From assembly GCA_030512295.1 (NCBI GenBank), contig JAULSR010000002.1, positions 3,906,001-3,970,000 of the forward strand: a DNA stretch of 64,000 nucleotides. Reading direction: 5' to 3'. The notes under the pieces are model-generated. The model saw only the letters and a program-made list of their open reading frames with translations, was not told the origin of the DNA and ran no database searches. This DNA is from Bombardia bombarda (Eukaryota > Ascomycota > Sordariomycetes > Sordariales > Lasiosphaeriaceae). Numbering within the stretch: the first letter of the stretch is position 1; each line of letters begins with the position of its first letter. Positions 34,814 through 44,216 of this stretch are shown in pieces. Position numbers and translations under genes: made by a program.

Positions 34814-36485
34814 CTAGGAACCAACTATAATTACATCAGAAACAGCTGAATCAGATGCTTCTACAGCCTCCTGGCAAGTGCGTGCATTATGGCCAGGCTT
34901 GCCACACACACCACAGCACCGAACCTTCGTACGCACCCCCCTACACCACTACCATCCAGCTGCGTTTCTCGTACTCCCTCCCCATTCACAGCACTCTGGC
35001 CTAGTAGATCTATTGCATCTTGCGGAGTAAGTGGTCCTCCAAGCTGCACGCGTGTTCTTTTCGCTCTCCGGCGTTTGCTTAGTGCTTCGTTGGCCTTGCG
35101 GAGTGACGCGTTCTCTGCACGAAGGAGAGCCACTTAGTGCATTATAGCCGTTATACTCCTAGCAAGCTGGTCCACAGCAGCTAATATTGATGTCGGGGAG
35201 CTATTCTGATGATTGGTAATGCGAGTTTTGATGAGCGTTGATTGCGAATCGGCTTCTCGAGGGTTATGTGGCGTCTGGAACACCCAAGGTTGTGGAATGC
35301 CGGCCCGCGAGTTCAAAGGGGTTGGCGTACAAAGCTTTACATCCAGCTTGGAGAGCACCCTCTCTGGATCGTACGGCATAAGGCCAGCACCTCTGAAGCC
35401 GCCCCGTATGTTCTTCTCTGTCATAGAGGCGAAGAAGGCCTCGCGGAAGGCATAGAGGAACTCGAGCTTGCTCACGTGGTTGATATGCATGCGCATCAAA
35501 TGCTCAATCTGGCGGCCATATGCCTGCTTCAACGGCCCAAAACAGCCGACATCGAGTGGCTGGAGAAGGTGCGAAGGATGCGGAGGCATACAGAGCGTAA
35601 TGATATTGTTCTGTTGGCAGTAGCGCTCGAATTCAGTCGAGTGGTGGCTCTCGTGGCCGTCGAGGATCAACAACCGGTATTTGCCCTTTGTACGAGGTGC
35701 TATATGAAAGTCGAAGTGCTTGATCCAATCGAGACCTACGGCATTGGTCGTCCAGCCATTATCGGTAGTTGCGATACGCCAATCGGCCGGGAGGTTACAC
35801 TCGGTATACCAGTTGGCGAGGTGGTACTGCGCGGCCAAGATGATGAAGGGGGGGTGGCCCAGCCGAGGGCATTCACACCCTGGATCACTGTTGCACATTC
35901 GCGGTTTCCAGGCTGGGCCAGCTTTGCCCTGCCACGGCCATCAGAGGTCGTAACCACTATGCCCGCGCAGATAATGCCCATCATAAACCCAGTCTCATCG
36001 AAGTTATAAACATCATCATCCACAACACCGTACTTAGCCTTGACGTTTCGTACGAGCGTAAACCATTCGCCAATAACTTTTGGATCTTCGTACTTAGCCC
36101 TCTGGTAGTCGTATCTACGCGTCCAACGCGTACGGAGCTCCGGCTGGCGTTTAACAAATCGATGCGCCCAGAGCTTGCCGACAGGGGGCGCGTCGCGTTC
36201 GCGTAGCAATTGATTGGCCATATCTTTTACACCACTCAATCTAGGTGGAAATCCTCATGTAGACAGCTCAGTAACATATTTAGTAATAGCCTCCTCTTCT
36301 AACTGAGTGAGCTTCTTCGAATTGGGAGGAGTGTCGCGTCGTGCGGGCTGGCCGGCAAGTCGGCGACGGATCGTTCGCTCGGCTATATCATAGATGTTTG
36401 CTGCAGCTCGTATGCTTAGTTTTGGGTTATTCTGGATAGCTCCAATAGCTAAGATTACCCTAGCTTCCTTTAAAGTAGGAGGCAT
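34814..36485 (-). pseudogene. Pogo-family (Fot1/Pot2-like) transposase, inactivated
   Basis: DDE transposase that would be about 557 aa if intact. In order: an N-terminal helix-turn-helix (LSIRAAANIYDIAERTIRRR), a CENP-B-type second domain (LWAHRFVKRQPELRTRW), the catalytic aspartates in YNFDETGF, LLILDGHESH and LLQPLDVG, and a C-terminal zinc knuckle (CGVCGKPGHNARTC). Four lesions are visible: TGA at 36255-36257 (fits CGA to TGA), a missing base in the G7 run at 35848-35854, TAA at 35134-35136 (fits CAA to TAA, a CpA change), and a missing base in the C6 run at 34936-34941. The two homopolymer lesions could be sequencing undercalls, but the two stops make it inactive as it stands. Confidence 0.88.
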
Positions 36486-36539
36486 CTTGAATTGGGGTGA
36501 AATAGTTATTTTGAGTATAGAGGAGACGCGTCGCGCTAA

Positions 36540-36585
36540 GAAGTGCGGCGCTCGGTGATATGCGGCGCTCGCTGATAAGATACGT
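36540..36585 (-). repeat. Right terminal inverted repeat of the pogo element
   Basis: Reverse complement of the left terminal repeat, followed by the TA duplication. Confidence 0.93.
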
Positions 36586-36696
36586 TATCATATTATAAAT
36601 CTCACTGTTATGGCACAAAGTATGACCAAGAAACTAACCTAGTCAATTAAATAAAAATGATGACCGGACCAGGGTCAGGTAGGAATATTTATTTAC

Positions 36697-36862
36697 AGAA
36701 AGGAAAAAAAAAAAGAAAAACAAAAGAAAACAAAGAAAAAACAAAAGAAATAAAAGAAAAAACAAAAGAAAAAAAAGAAAAAGAAAAAGAAAGACAAAAG
36801 AAAACAAAAGAAAAAAAAGAAAAAGAAAAGAAAAGACAAAAGAAAACAAAAGAAAAAAAAAC
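36697..36862 (+). repeat. A-rich (AAAAG/AAAAC)n tract
   Basis: About 165 bp of nearly pure A with G and C spacers in irregular AAAAGAAAAC-type units. It lies in the 3' flank of the family B left copy, between its stop codon and a block shared with the other copies (GTCCGGTCA). The right copies have only a short T-rich stretch here, so the tract expanded in the left copy. Confidence 0.85.
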
Positions 36863-36923
36863 CATAATAACTACTGCATCACCCCCTTGCCCTTATTCGA
36901 TGGCCCGGACGGCTTCCGATGGG

Positions 36924-37706
36924 TCAGCGTGTTAACCGGCCCCGCCCCCCCGCCCCCTCCACCCAATGCTCCTGCGCCCGCGCCGCCGCCTGTCCTCCCC
37001 GCGCCGCCGCCGATGCTCCCTGCTCCCGCTCCCGCTCCTGCTGCTGCTGCTGCTCTGATTGCAGCTGCAGCACCTGCTCTTGCAGCTTGTGCAGCTCCTG
37101 CTGCTGCTGCGGCTGTTGTTGCTGTTGCTGGTGCTGTTCCAGCTTCTTCACCAGCTTTCGCAGCTGGTGCAGCTGCTGCTCTTGCTGCTGTTGCTGCTGT
37201 TGCTGCTGTTGCTGCTGTTGCTGCTGCTGCGGCTGCTGCGGCTTCTGCATTTCGAGGTCCCGGATATGGGCTTTATACCCGTCTCTTTTACCCAGGTAAT
37301 AAATGGCCATAGCTAACAACACCGACCACCCGTATCCCATCAGCCGACTTTCTAAATTAGAAAGCCCTTCCGGGCAAGCCGGGCTAGCCGGACAAATGGG
37401 ATCCCGGAACTCCATCACCGTTTGGGTGGTGGTGCAGGTGGCGGGAGGTAGGGGGGCGGGATAGGTAGGTGTGGCGGTGCACGCCGAAATGGTGGTGGTG
37501 CACGTTACCGTGGCGGTGCATTGCGATGCAACCGCCGCCGCCGCCGCCGCTATTGCCGCCGCCGCCCCGGTCGTCGTCGTCGTCACCGCCGCTGCTGCCG
37601 TAGCCGCTGCCGCTGCCGTCACCGCCGCCCCCGCCGCTGTCATCGTCGTCATGATGATGACGATGGTCATCATCATCACCGTCATTATCGTCGTCATCGT
37701 CATCAT
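36924..37706 (-). CDS. Family B, left copy: putative single-pass membrane protein with Gln-rich coiled coil
   Basis: Single-exon ORF of 260 aa, unrecognised. The N-terminal 60 residues come from trinucleotide repeats and read Met/Thr then Ala/Thr/Val. A Cys/Thr-rich stretch follows, then the conserved core EFRDPICPASPACPEG, a short hydrophobic segment (GYGWSVLLAMAIYYLGK) that could span a membrane, DLEMQ, and a Gln-rich tail of strong coiled-coil character. The right copy (43390..44088) keeps FREPICP..P.C, GYG, LGK and DLELQ..QPQQ although the DNA around them has diverged, which supports this frame over the Asp-rich alternative frame. Orientation is opposite to the right copy. The upstream 600 bp is nearly identical to that of the right copy in inverted orientation. 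Cys pairs outside the span suggest an extracytoplasmic N-terminus (inference). Confidence 0.55.
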   Translation of the reverse strand: MMTMTTIMTVMMMTIVIIMTTMTAAGAAVTAAAAATAAAAVTTTTTGAAAAIAAAAAAVASQCTATVTCTTTISACTATPTYPAPLPPATCTTTQTVMEFRDPICPASPACPEGLSNLESRLMGYGWSVLLAMAIYYLGKRDGYKAHIRDLEMQKPQQPQQQQQQQQQQQQQQQQEQQLHQLRKLVKKLEQHQQQQQQPQQQQELHKLQEQVLQLQSEQQQQQEREREQGASAAARGGQAAARAQEHWVEGAGGRGRLTR

Positions 37707-38125
37707 TGTTGTCGTCGTCGTCGTCGTCGTCGTCGTCGTTATTATCGTCGTCGTTGTTGTTGTTGTCGCTGTTGCTGTTGCTGTTTCTGTTGTTGCTGCT
37801 GCTGCTGTTCTCGGTCAGTCTGTCAGTATGTGTGTGCCCAACCTCGAAACTTTTTGCACACGAGGACGCGGGGACCGCAGGTCTTTTATTCATCTTGCTT
37901 TGCTCCGACGTGGCTTCCGAGTTTAAGATACTAGACTCTACAAGGCAGTTTCCCAGTAGGAACGGTCAAGACTCTTCAGTTGGGAAGGAACACTGTGGCT
38001 GGAAATCGAGCCATCAAGGTGCTGTTTAGAGAGGAAGGAGCCACCACACTACGGTATCCGATCTGATGGTGCTTGGTACTGGCAGTTAAGGAGGAAGGAG
38101 CATTGCACCCTTTGAGCGGGATTGC
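37535..38125 (-). repeat. Left arm of a long inverted repeat (family B 5' region)
   Basis: This segment, read on the minus strand, matches 42998..43560 on the plus strand with only scattered differences. It covers the upstream region and the low-complexity 5' end of family B. Landmarks: ATGAATAAAAGACCTGCGG, and the block GCACCATCAGATCGGATACC. Homology starts at GCAATC.. on both sides and fades in the coding region. Confidence 0.88.
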
Positions 38126-38211
38126 TACAGACACTCTGCTGAGTACCTACCGATGACTCTGTTCCATTGTTATTTCAGCAGAACATGTAGATAGGATACC
38201 TAGTTGGGAAT

Positions 38212-38340
38212 AGGATAGTTGGAAATGGGATAGTTGGAAATGGGATAGTTGGAAATGGGATAGTTGGAAATGGGATAGTTGGAAATGGGATAGTTGGAAA
38301 TGGGATAGTTGGAAATGGGATAGTTGGAAATGGGATACTA
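38212..38340 (+). repeat. 15-bp minisatellite, about 8-9 copies (site 1)
   Basis: Unit GGGATAGTTGGAAAT, almost perfect over its length. The consensus is closely related to the arrays at 42719 and 44217 (GGGATAGTTGTAAAT). Confidence 0.95.
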
Positions 38341-39598
38341 GGTTGTAGATGGCAGTAATCGCACATGGGGCCAGACCTATTGACTGGGACTGTGCCATCG
38401 ATCTTCAGGAATGGGCAAAACGAGACCGGCTTCTTAGTCTGACCGATAAGGCCTTAACTAAGTTAAAACAAGAAACGCGACAACCGAAGACCGCATGTAC
38501 ATCGCCAATGTGACCGCAGGAGAGTCTACCGCTCAGCTTGAAAGAGCCTCGTTTACCCGTTCGACAGCAACTACGCTCGGGCAGGTACAATCTTCTCGGT
38601 TTGGAAGGCACTTCATAGCGTTTTGGCGCATGTGCCTTTTTTTTTTTGGCAAGAACCTTATCAGTTTTGTAGGAGCAAAACATTATTTGCTCGCGCAGTG
38701 CAACGACATCCACTTTCGGTAGCCGTTCATGCCGCTTTTCAAGCAGTTCAGTTGTGCATGCAGCTTGAAGCGTCCTTCGGAGTTAGAAGACTAACTGACG
38801 TGCCTGAGGTAAGGTAGTAAGGACTCGGAATAGCAGGCACGGCCAACATCAGGCAGGCATGGGCGGGACTACATAATCAACCAAGCGGGAAAGTCCAGAA
38901 ACACATGCAGCGTGTGCAAGGTAGTAACTGCCTTTGCCAGGTGCAGTACGTTCCTTCCCAAGAGGACGTCGTTTGGTATGCCTAACTGTCGACACTCTTT
39001 GCCGGTGCAGCTGAAATGCATGCATGACCTATCGTTACTACCAGATGGAAAACAATGGTCCCAATCGGGTCCCAAAAAGAGCAAAGCTCTTATCGTTAGC
39101 TTTTCAGGAAGCTACGAACCACTTTCCTAGGCTCCAGAGACACATCTGCCTCAGCATCCGCCTTCTTGATGCTCCATGCTGCAGACTAAACTTGAATCTT
39201 CCTCACTCTGTGTACTACAAGGCTTTGTCACGGTCATGAGAATCAATCTTGGTAAAAGCCTTAATCTTAATTGACGCATCTCTCCTATCATTAGTGCAAT
39301 AGTATCGTGAAGTTTGAACCAGGGAACTTTGAGCCGAGCTTGGCCCGTTCACGAACGAGGTCTCCTTAAAACTCTCCTTGGGCTTCAACGAGTACCTAGA
39401 ACTATCTGCCTTAGCTTGACTCGCTCTTTCCGCCAATTAAGCACCAGGTCCCGACATTCTCCGACCCGGGTCGTTCTCAGACCATTCTGCCCAATCTAGA
39501 TTTCATATCCCTGCAGCTCCTTCCATAGCGAGTAAGTATCGCTCTATGATGTTCTACGCGGTGCGTAGATGTGTGACTGCGTTTTCAGCGAAGGATCC

Positions 39599-39735
39599 AC
39601 CATTTCCGCATTTCCGCATTTCCACATTTCAGCATTCCACCTTTCCACCTTTCTACCTTTCCACCGTTCCTCCTTTCCTCCTTTCCATCTCCCATCTTTC
39701 AACCATTCCTCCATTCCACTGCTCTGCCATTCCAC
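39599..39735 (+). repeat. Degenerate (TTTCCACC)n pyrimidine-rich array
   Basis: Irregular 8-10-bp units such as TTTCCGCA, TTTCCACC and TTTCTACC, C/T-rich on the plus strand. Confidence 0.8.
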
Positions 39736-41009
39736 CTCTGCGCCAGCCTCTCGCAGTCTAATGTTGGAGTTGACGGCGGCAATCAGCTCGCCAAGCCCCA
39801 AACCATCAATCCATTTCAGCACCCTAATCGGGCGTGTACTCCTGGCCCTCTGCCGATCACCTGGCGCCATTCTTCTCTTCTTGAGCTCACGTCTCAATGA
39901 CCACCAATATAGTCCTTTCAGCCGTGCTGAGCATTGTCCAACATTGTTGAGATTGTGATCGGAATTGTGTGCACGAGGTATTTTGCCTGTCCTTCTTTTC
40001 CTTCCGCAGATAGTATTTTTCATTTGTCGCTGACTCTCGGTATTCGACTTCAGCTTTCCAATTCCTCATTCTATTTTCCTCACCACACACCCACAACGCG
40101 TCTGATACGTTCTTCTTCGCTCTCCTTGCAGTCGAAACTTAGTTCGACAGTGGAGCCGGTACATCACCGCAACCGCAACATCGGCAAACAATAAGTCGCA
40201 GCACAACCAAGCTTTCTGCTGGCGCTTTGAACAAATCGCCCAACTTTCCCCTCGCCGCGCTGTAGCGTCTGACTATTTGCAATCATTTCCACTTCGGCAT
40301 ACAATCCCCATGTTTTGAACGTCTAAGTCCGGCCAGTGGCACATCCTTCCAAGGTCATCGATACCCGTGTTCGAGGCCGGCAAGATTTCAGGCCCATCTC
40401 ACATCCAGATCAGGGCCCTCGGCACGAGAGATGCCACGTCAAAAGCGCCACTGTCGTTCAAGGTCTTCACAATCGCTCTGTTCAAATCCAGACCCCACCA
40501 CTTGCAACTGCATTGGGTTGTGTCTGTGGTCTGCTTCTCTTCTTCAGCCTCTTCCGGCAGCGGTGCTTGCGCCACAAACACTGTCAGCATGATCAACCCA
40601 GACGAGGTTCATTTGCTCGTCTTTCGAAGTTTGCCAAAATGCAAAGAACACAAAGCTGGCTGTCCGCGTTGTTGTCCTCTTCGCCATGACCCCGAAAGGA
40701 ATCCGGGTGCTTGTCTGCCTATGGTTCCTCCCCCGGCAGCAGTTATCATTTGTTTCTGGGAACCTATCTCTAGGCTAGAGCATGTCTTGTTGCCGATTAC
40801 TATCAACCCCGCCAGTATCACCTCTGTCAACTATCTACGGTACTGTTTTTCTCCGTGGCCATCATTTCAATAAGCACGGCCTTTTCACTCGACACTCGTC
40901 CCACCGTAAGTCGCCTCGTCTTACTAAATACTCTCGTTCTACCTACTATTGTTTATTGATTAACCGTCGAGATAGTTTGTCCCGTCTTCAGGTCGCATGT
41001 CATTAAATC

Positions 41010-41156
41010 TTGTCTTATCGAATCCCGTCTCATCCAATCTGGCTCATCCAATCTCGTCTCATCCAATCTCGTCTCACCCAATCTCGTCTCATCCAATCTC
41101 GGCTCATCCAATCTCGTCTCATCCAATCTCGTCTTGTCCAATCTCGTCTCATCATA
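41010..41156 (+). repeat. 15-bp minisatellite, about 9 copies
   Basis: Unit CATCCAATCTCGTCT with a few substitutions (CACCCAATC, GGCTCATCC, TTGTCC). It is unrelated in sequence to the GGGATAG arrays. A related TCTCGC-type repeat continues to about 41270. Confidence 0.9.
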
Positions 41157-41308
41157 ACTGGTCTTATCAATCAACTACCTTGTTCAATCTTGCGAAACAC
41201 TATCTCGCTGGTCGTTCACTCGCCAAACGCTGTCTCGCTAAATGCTGTCTCGCCAAATGCTGTCAAAACTGTCTTCGGTTAGTTCACCCTCTCAATGTCA
41301 TGTCTGTC

Positions 41309-41332
41309 TGTGTGTGTGTGTGTGTGTGTGTG
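41309..41332 (+). repeat. (GT)12 microsatellite
   Basis: Uninterrupted GT dinucleotide run. Confidence 0.95.
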
Positions 41333-42087
41333 CAAGCTCTTTTCTACCTCTATGAGGACTCTCTTTCCCAAGCTTTGTTCTTGTGGCCTTCTTTTATTTC
41401 GCCGTTTCTACTCCTACCATGAATACCAATACAACGCAACGACATCTTCGTGCAACAACCTGGGCCGAGATATGGCAACCTGAGAATCATGACAGAGGTA
41501 AGTACATCCCCTCTCTGTCAAGTACCTTGGCAACTCTTCACAAGCTCGAGGGTCTTGTCAACTGACATATCACCTTTTACCAGACTTTACGACAGCATAC
41601 ACACTAGGATCATCCTACTCTTGCACAACGAGACACGCTCAGCCCTCACCATGTGTTTCTGCAATAAAGTACAATGAACTCCTATCAGCCGCTGGGGACT
41701 CTGACAGTATATCCATCAAATTCCCGAATGAGGAACAGTATCATCAGCGCACTGCTCCTTCAAAGAAGAATTGCGGAACTGTGGATATGATTCTTCCCAA
41801 CCCTTTGGCTTTGAGGGCTTGATGGCTTGATACCACCCAGCAAGGTTTCGGTATCATCGGGGCCGTTAGAAGTTATTATCCCCTTCCTTGAGATACCTGA
41901 AAGTCCGATTATGGGCAGGCTTCCCGACGCCGTGGACTTTAAGCACACACACACGCCTCAGACTCTAAACACCATACACTACAATCACCAACTACTTCTA
42001 CAATACCGTACAACATGGTTACCAAGCACAATATAAGCCTACAGAATGACCAGCCGATGCCCATTGGCAGCACAACTGTCCACACTT

Positions 42088-42302
42088 ATGCCATTCGAAG
42101 TGCTTTCTTGGGGCGAAAAAGACTGGTTTCCCGACGACGATCGAGTTTATTAACCAGCTCTTCCTTCATCTTGATTACTACGCACATCAAACTGCATTGC
42201 ATATCTTGATCGGCTTGCTACTCTGGGACCAACCTCGGCTAGTTTCTGATTGGAAGTGATACCTGGAATTCTTCGAGAAGCAACGAATCAATTGGTCCCG
42301 CC
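42088..42302 (+). pseudogene. Decayed coding fragment of unknown type
   Basis: Two frames together read like a protein: MPFEVLSWGEKDWFPDD from 42088, then, after a one-base shift, EFINQLFLHLDYYAHQTALH, ILIGLLLWDQPRLVSDWK, a TGA where Trp would fit, and YLEFFEKQRINW. It runs in frame into the family B relic that follows. The composition (many Trp, Tyr, Phe, Leu) is unlike random ORFs. I do not recognise it. Confidence 0.3.
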
Positions 42303-42591
42303 CCCCGGCTGCCATAGGGGCGACAGCAACAGCAACAGCAGGAACAACGCCGACGACGACGACGATGAAGAAGAAGATGATCATCATCATCGTCATCATG
42401 GCGGCAGCGGCAACGGCGGCGGCAACAGCAAGAGCAACAGCAGCAACAATGGCGAGGACGACGAGGACGACGATGATGACATAGGATGATTGGATATGGG
42501 GGTGGGCATGGGGTTTTATTTTCTTCGCTGCCGCCGCCGGTTTGTCGTTTTATTTTTATAAGCTGGGGAGGGAAGCAAGGCGGACGAGTAG
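42303..42591 (+). pseudogene. Family B, middle copy: relic with internal deletion
   Basis: The block from GATGATTGGATATGGGGG to AAGCTGGG (about 42485-42566) is nearly identical to 43664-43748 of the right copy, and then jumps to GGAGGGAAGCAAGGCGGACG and the same stop. About 316 bp that code the Gln-rich tail are missing; both break points have the short repeat CTGGG, so slippage or recombination between direct repeats explains the loss. The frame also ends at TAG in ATGACATAG and has one G fewer in the GGGGG run. The 3' flank (GTCCGGTCA, TTAATTGACTTTTTTC) is shared with the right copy. The N-terminal part has Ala/Thr triplet repeats like the intact copies. Confidence 0.75.
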
Positions 42592-42718
42592 CTGTTTTTT
42601 CTTTTGTTTTTATTCTTGTCTGACCCTTGTCCGGTCAAAAAAAATTTAATTGACTTTTTTCTTTTAGTCATGCTTTGTGCCTCGAACTGTGACTTGACAG
42701 TTATAAATAAAGTAGCTA

Positions 42719-42825
42719 TGGATGGGATAGTTGTAAATGAAATAGTTGTAAATGGGATAGCTGTAAATGGGATAGCTGTAAATGGGATAGCTGTAAATGG
42801 GATAGTTATAAATGGGATAGTTCAT
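42719..42825 (+). repeat. 15-bp minisatellite, about 7 copies (site 2)
   Basis: Unit GGGATAGCTGTAAAT or GGGATAGTTGTAAAT. It follows the 3' flank of the middle family B relic and abuts the family A fragment. Confidence 0.93.
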
Positions 42826-42885
42826 ACTCGGCCGCCATAGCGAATCTAGAAGCAGTAGGGACAGCGACCACGACATCGAGATAAT
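42822..42885 (-). pseudogene. Fragment of family A (middle copy)
   Basis: About 60 bp that align with 44660-44722 of the right family A gene with few mismatches; a shared stretch is AGAAGCAGTAGGGACAGC. On the minus strand it codes the VVVAVPTASR-type segment of family A. It lies downstream of the middle family B relic in the same convergent order as in the intact modules. Confidence 0.75.
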
Positions 42886-42997
42886 ACTCGAATCCCTTCA
42901 GCAGCTAGCCAGTGTTTCTAACACCCGAATACTCACTTCCAACTCCCGCATTCTCTCCTCTTTCCCCCTCATCTCGAGACAATACTCGAATCTTGTG

Positions 42998-43310
42998 GCA
43001 ATCTTGCTCAAAGAATGCCGTGCTCCTTCCTCCTTAGCCGTAACCAAGCACCATCAGATCGGATACCGTAGTGTGGTGGCTCCTTCCTCTCTAAACAGCA
43101 CCTTGATGGCTCGATTTCCAGCCACAGTGTTCCTTCCCAACTGAAGAGTCTTGACCGTTCCTACTGGGAAACTGCCTTGTAGAGTCTAGTATCTTAAACT
43201 CGGAAGCCACGTCGGAGCAAAGCAAGATGAATAAAAGACCTGCGGTCCCCGCGTCCTCGTGTGCAAAAAGTTTCGAGGTTGGGCACACACATACTGACAG
43301 ACTGACCGAG

Positions 43311-43341
<31 letters not shown>

Positions 43342-43560
43342 ACAGCAACAGCGACAACGACAACGACGACGATAATAACGACGACGACAATGATGACGAT
43401 GACGACGACAATGACGGTGATGATGATGACCATTGTCATCATCATGATGACGATGACAGCGGCGGGGGCGGCGGTGACGGCAGCGGCAGCGGCTACGGCA
43501 GCAGCGGCGGTGACGACGACGACGACGGGGGCGGCGGCGGCAATAGCGGCGGGGGCACGT
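42998..43560 (+). repeat. Right arm of a long inverted repeat (family B 5' region)
   Basis: Matches 37535..38125 in inverted orientation. It includes the upstream sequence and the trinucleotide-repeat start of the right family B gene. An alternative Asp-rich frame (ATG at 43227) is open in both arms because of the triplet repeats. Confidence 0.88.
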
Positions 43561-44088
43561 GCCACCGCCACTTACACCGCCACCGAAACGGTAATCAGTT
43601 TTCGGGAGCCAATCTGCCCGCCTTGCCCGCCTTGCCAGCAAGGGCACCCCGATGCGGAAAATAGGGTGATTGGATATGGGGGGTGGGCGTGGGGTTTTAT
43701 TTTCTTCGCTGCTGCCGCTGGTTTGTGGTTTTATTTTTATAAGCTGGGTAAAGCCCATGGCACCAACGCCAGTCTTCAAAAAGACCTGGAGCTGCAGCAG
43801 CAGCAGCAACCGCAGCAGCAGCAGCAGCAGCACGAGCAGATACAGAAGCAGCAGCAGCACATCCAGCAGCTGCTGGACCAGCACCAGCAGCACCAGCAGC
43901 AGCTGCAACACCAGCTGCAGGAACACCAGCACCAGCTGCAGCAGCACCAGCAGCAGCTGTTGCAGCAGAAGCAGGAGAAGCTGCAGAAGCAGCAGGACCA
44001 GCAGCTGCAACAGCTGCAGCATACGCTGCAAGCTGGGGGCTTGCGGAAGCAAGTTGTGTCTGGGGAGGGAAGCAAGGCGGACGAGTAG
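43390..44088 (+). CDS. Family B, right copy: putative single-pass membrane protein with Gln-rich coiled coil
   Basis: Single-exon ORF of 232 aa, unrecognised. Order: Met/Thr and Ala/Thr-rich N-terminus from triplet repeats (residues 1-60), TATYTATETV, the conserved SFREPICPPCPPCQQG, ENRVIGYGGWAWG, a hydrophobic span (about 18 residues, FIFFAAAAGLWFYFY), KLGKAHG, DLELQ, then a Gln/His-rich coiled coil to near the end (GEGSKADE). The Cys cluster, the span and the coiled coil match the left copy. The 3' flank is shared with the middle relic, followed by the 15-bp minisatellite. It is convergent with the right family A gene 420 bp away. A polyQ coiled coil could drive self-assembly (inference). 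The start is uncertain because the region before 43560 is pure triplet repeat. Confidence 0.6.
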   Translation: MMTMTTTMTVMMMTIVIIMMTMTAAGAAVTAAAAATAAAAVTTTTTGAAAAIAAGARATATYTATETVISFREPICPPCPPCQQGHPDAENRVIGYGGWAWGFIFFAAAAGLWFYFYKLGKAHGTNASLQKDLELQQQQQPQQQQQQHEQIQKQQQHIQQLLDQHQQHQQQLQHQLQEHQHQLQQHQQQLLQQKQEKLQKQQDQQLQQLQHTLQAGGLRKQVVSGEGSKADE

Positions 44089-44216
44089 CTGTTTCTCCTT
44101 TTATTCTTATTCTTGTCTGACCCTTGTCCGGTCAATATTCTTTTTTAATTGACTTTTTTCTTTTGATCATGCTTTGTGCCTCGAACTGTGACTTGATAGC
44201 TATAAATAACGTAGCT

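Larger units (their letters stand above)
34724..36585 (-). mobile_element. Fot1/Pot2-like pogo transposon, 1,862 bp
   Basis: The element is bounded by 46-bp inverted repeats (34724..34769 and 36540..36585), identical as far as I can read, and flanked by a TA duplication (34722-34723 and 36586-36587), the target site of Tc1/mariner-pogo elements. The length and repeat size are close to Fot1 and Pot2 of plant-pathogenic fungi. It contains one decayed transposase gene on the minus strand. It lies between the 3' flanks of family A and family B left copies, so it inserted into the convergent spacer of that module. Confidence 0.92.
38346..42080. other. Centre of the inverted-repeat island, no supported gene
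   Basis: About 3.7 kb between the two halves of the mirrored module. ORFs are short and lack protein-like composition. Three tandem arrays (listed separately) and T-rich stretches are present. Some segments, for example near 39770-39830 on the minus strand (WIDGLGLGELIAAVNSNI), look like scraps of coding sequence but I cannot name them. Confidence 0.45.

Noticed and set aside
37471..37926. Ala/Val- and Arg/Cys-rich ORFs on the strand opposite family B
   Set aside because: Shadows of the triplet repeats in other frames.
38212..38340. CRISPR-like appearance of the short direct repeats
   Set aside because: Units are contiguous without spacers and the genome is eukaryotic; these are minisatellites.
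43227..43664. Asp/Ser/Gly-rich ORF starting MNKRPAVPASS in the right arm, and its counterpart at 37384-37893
   Set aside because: It is open in both arms because the DNA is nearly identical there and made of triplet repeats. Where the copies diverge, its translation is not conserved, whereas the family B frame is.
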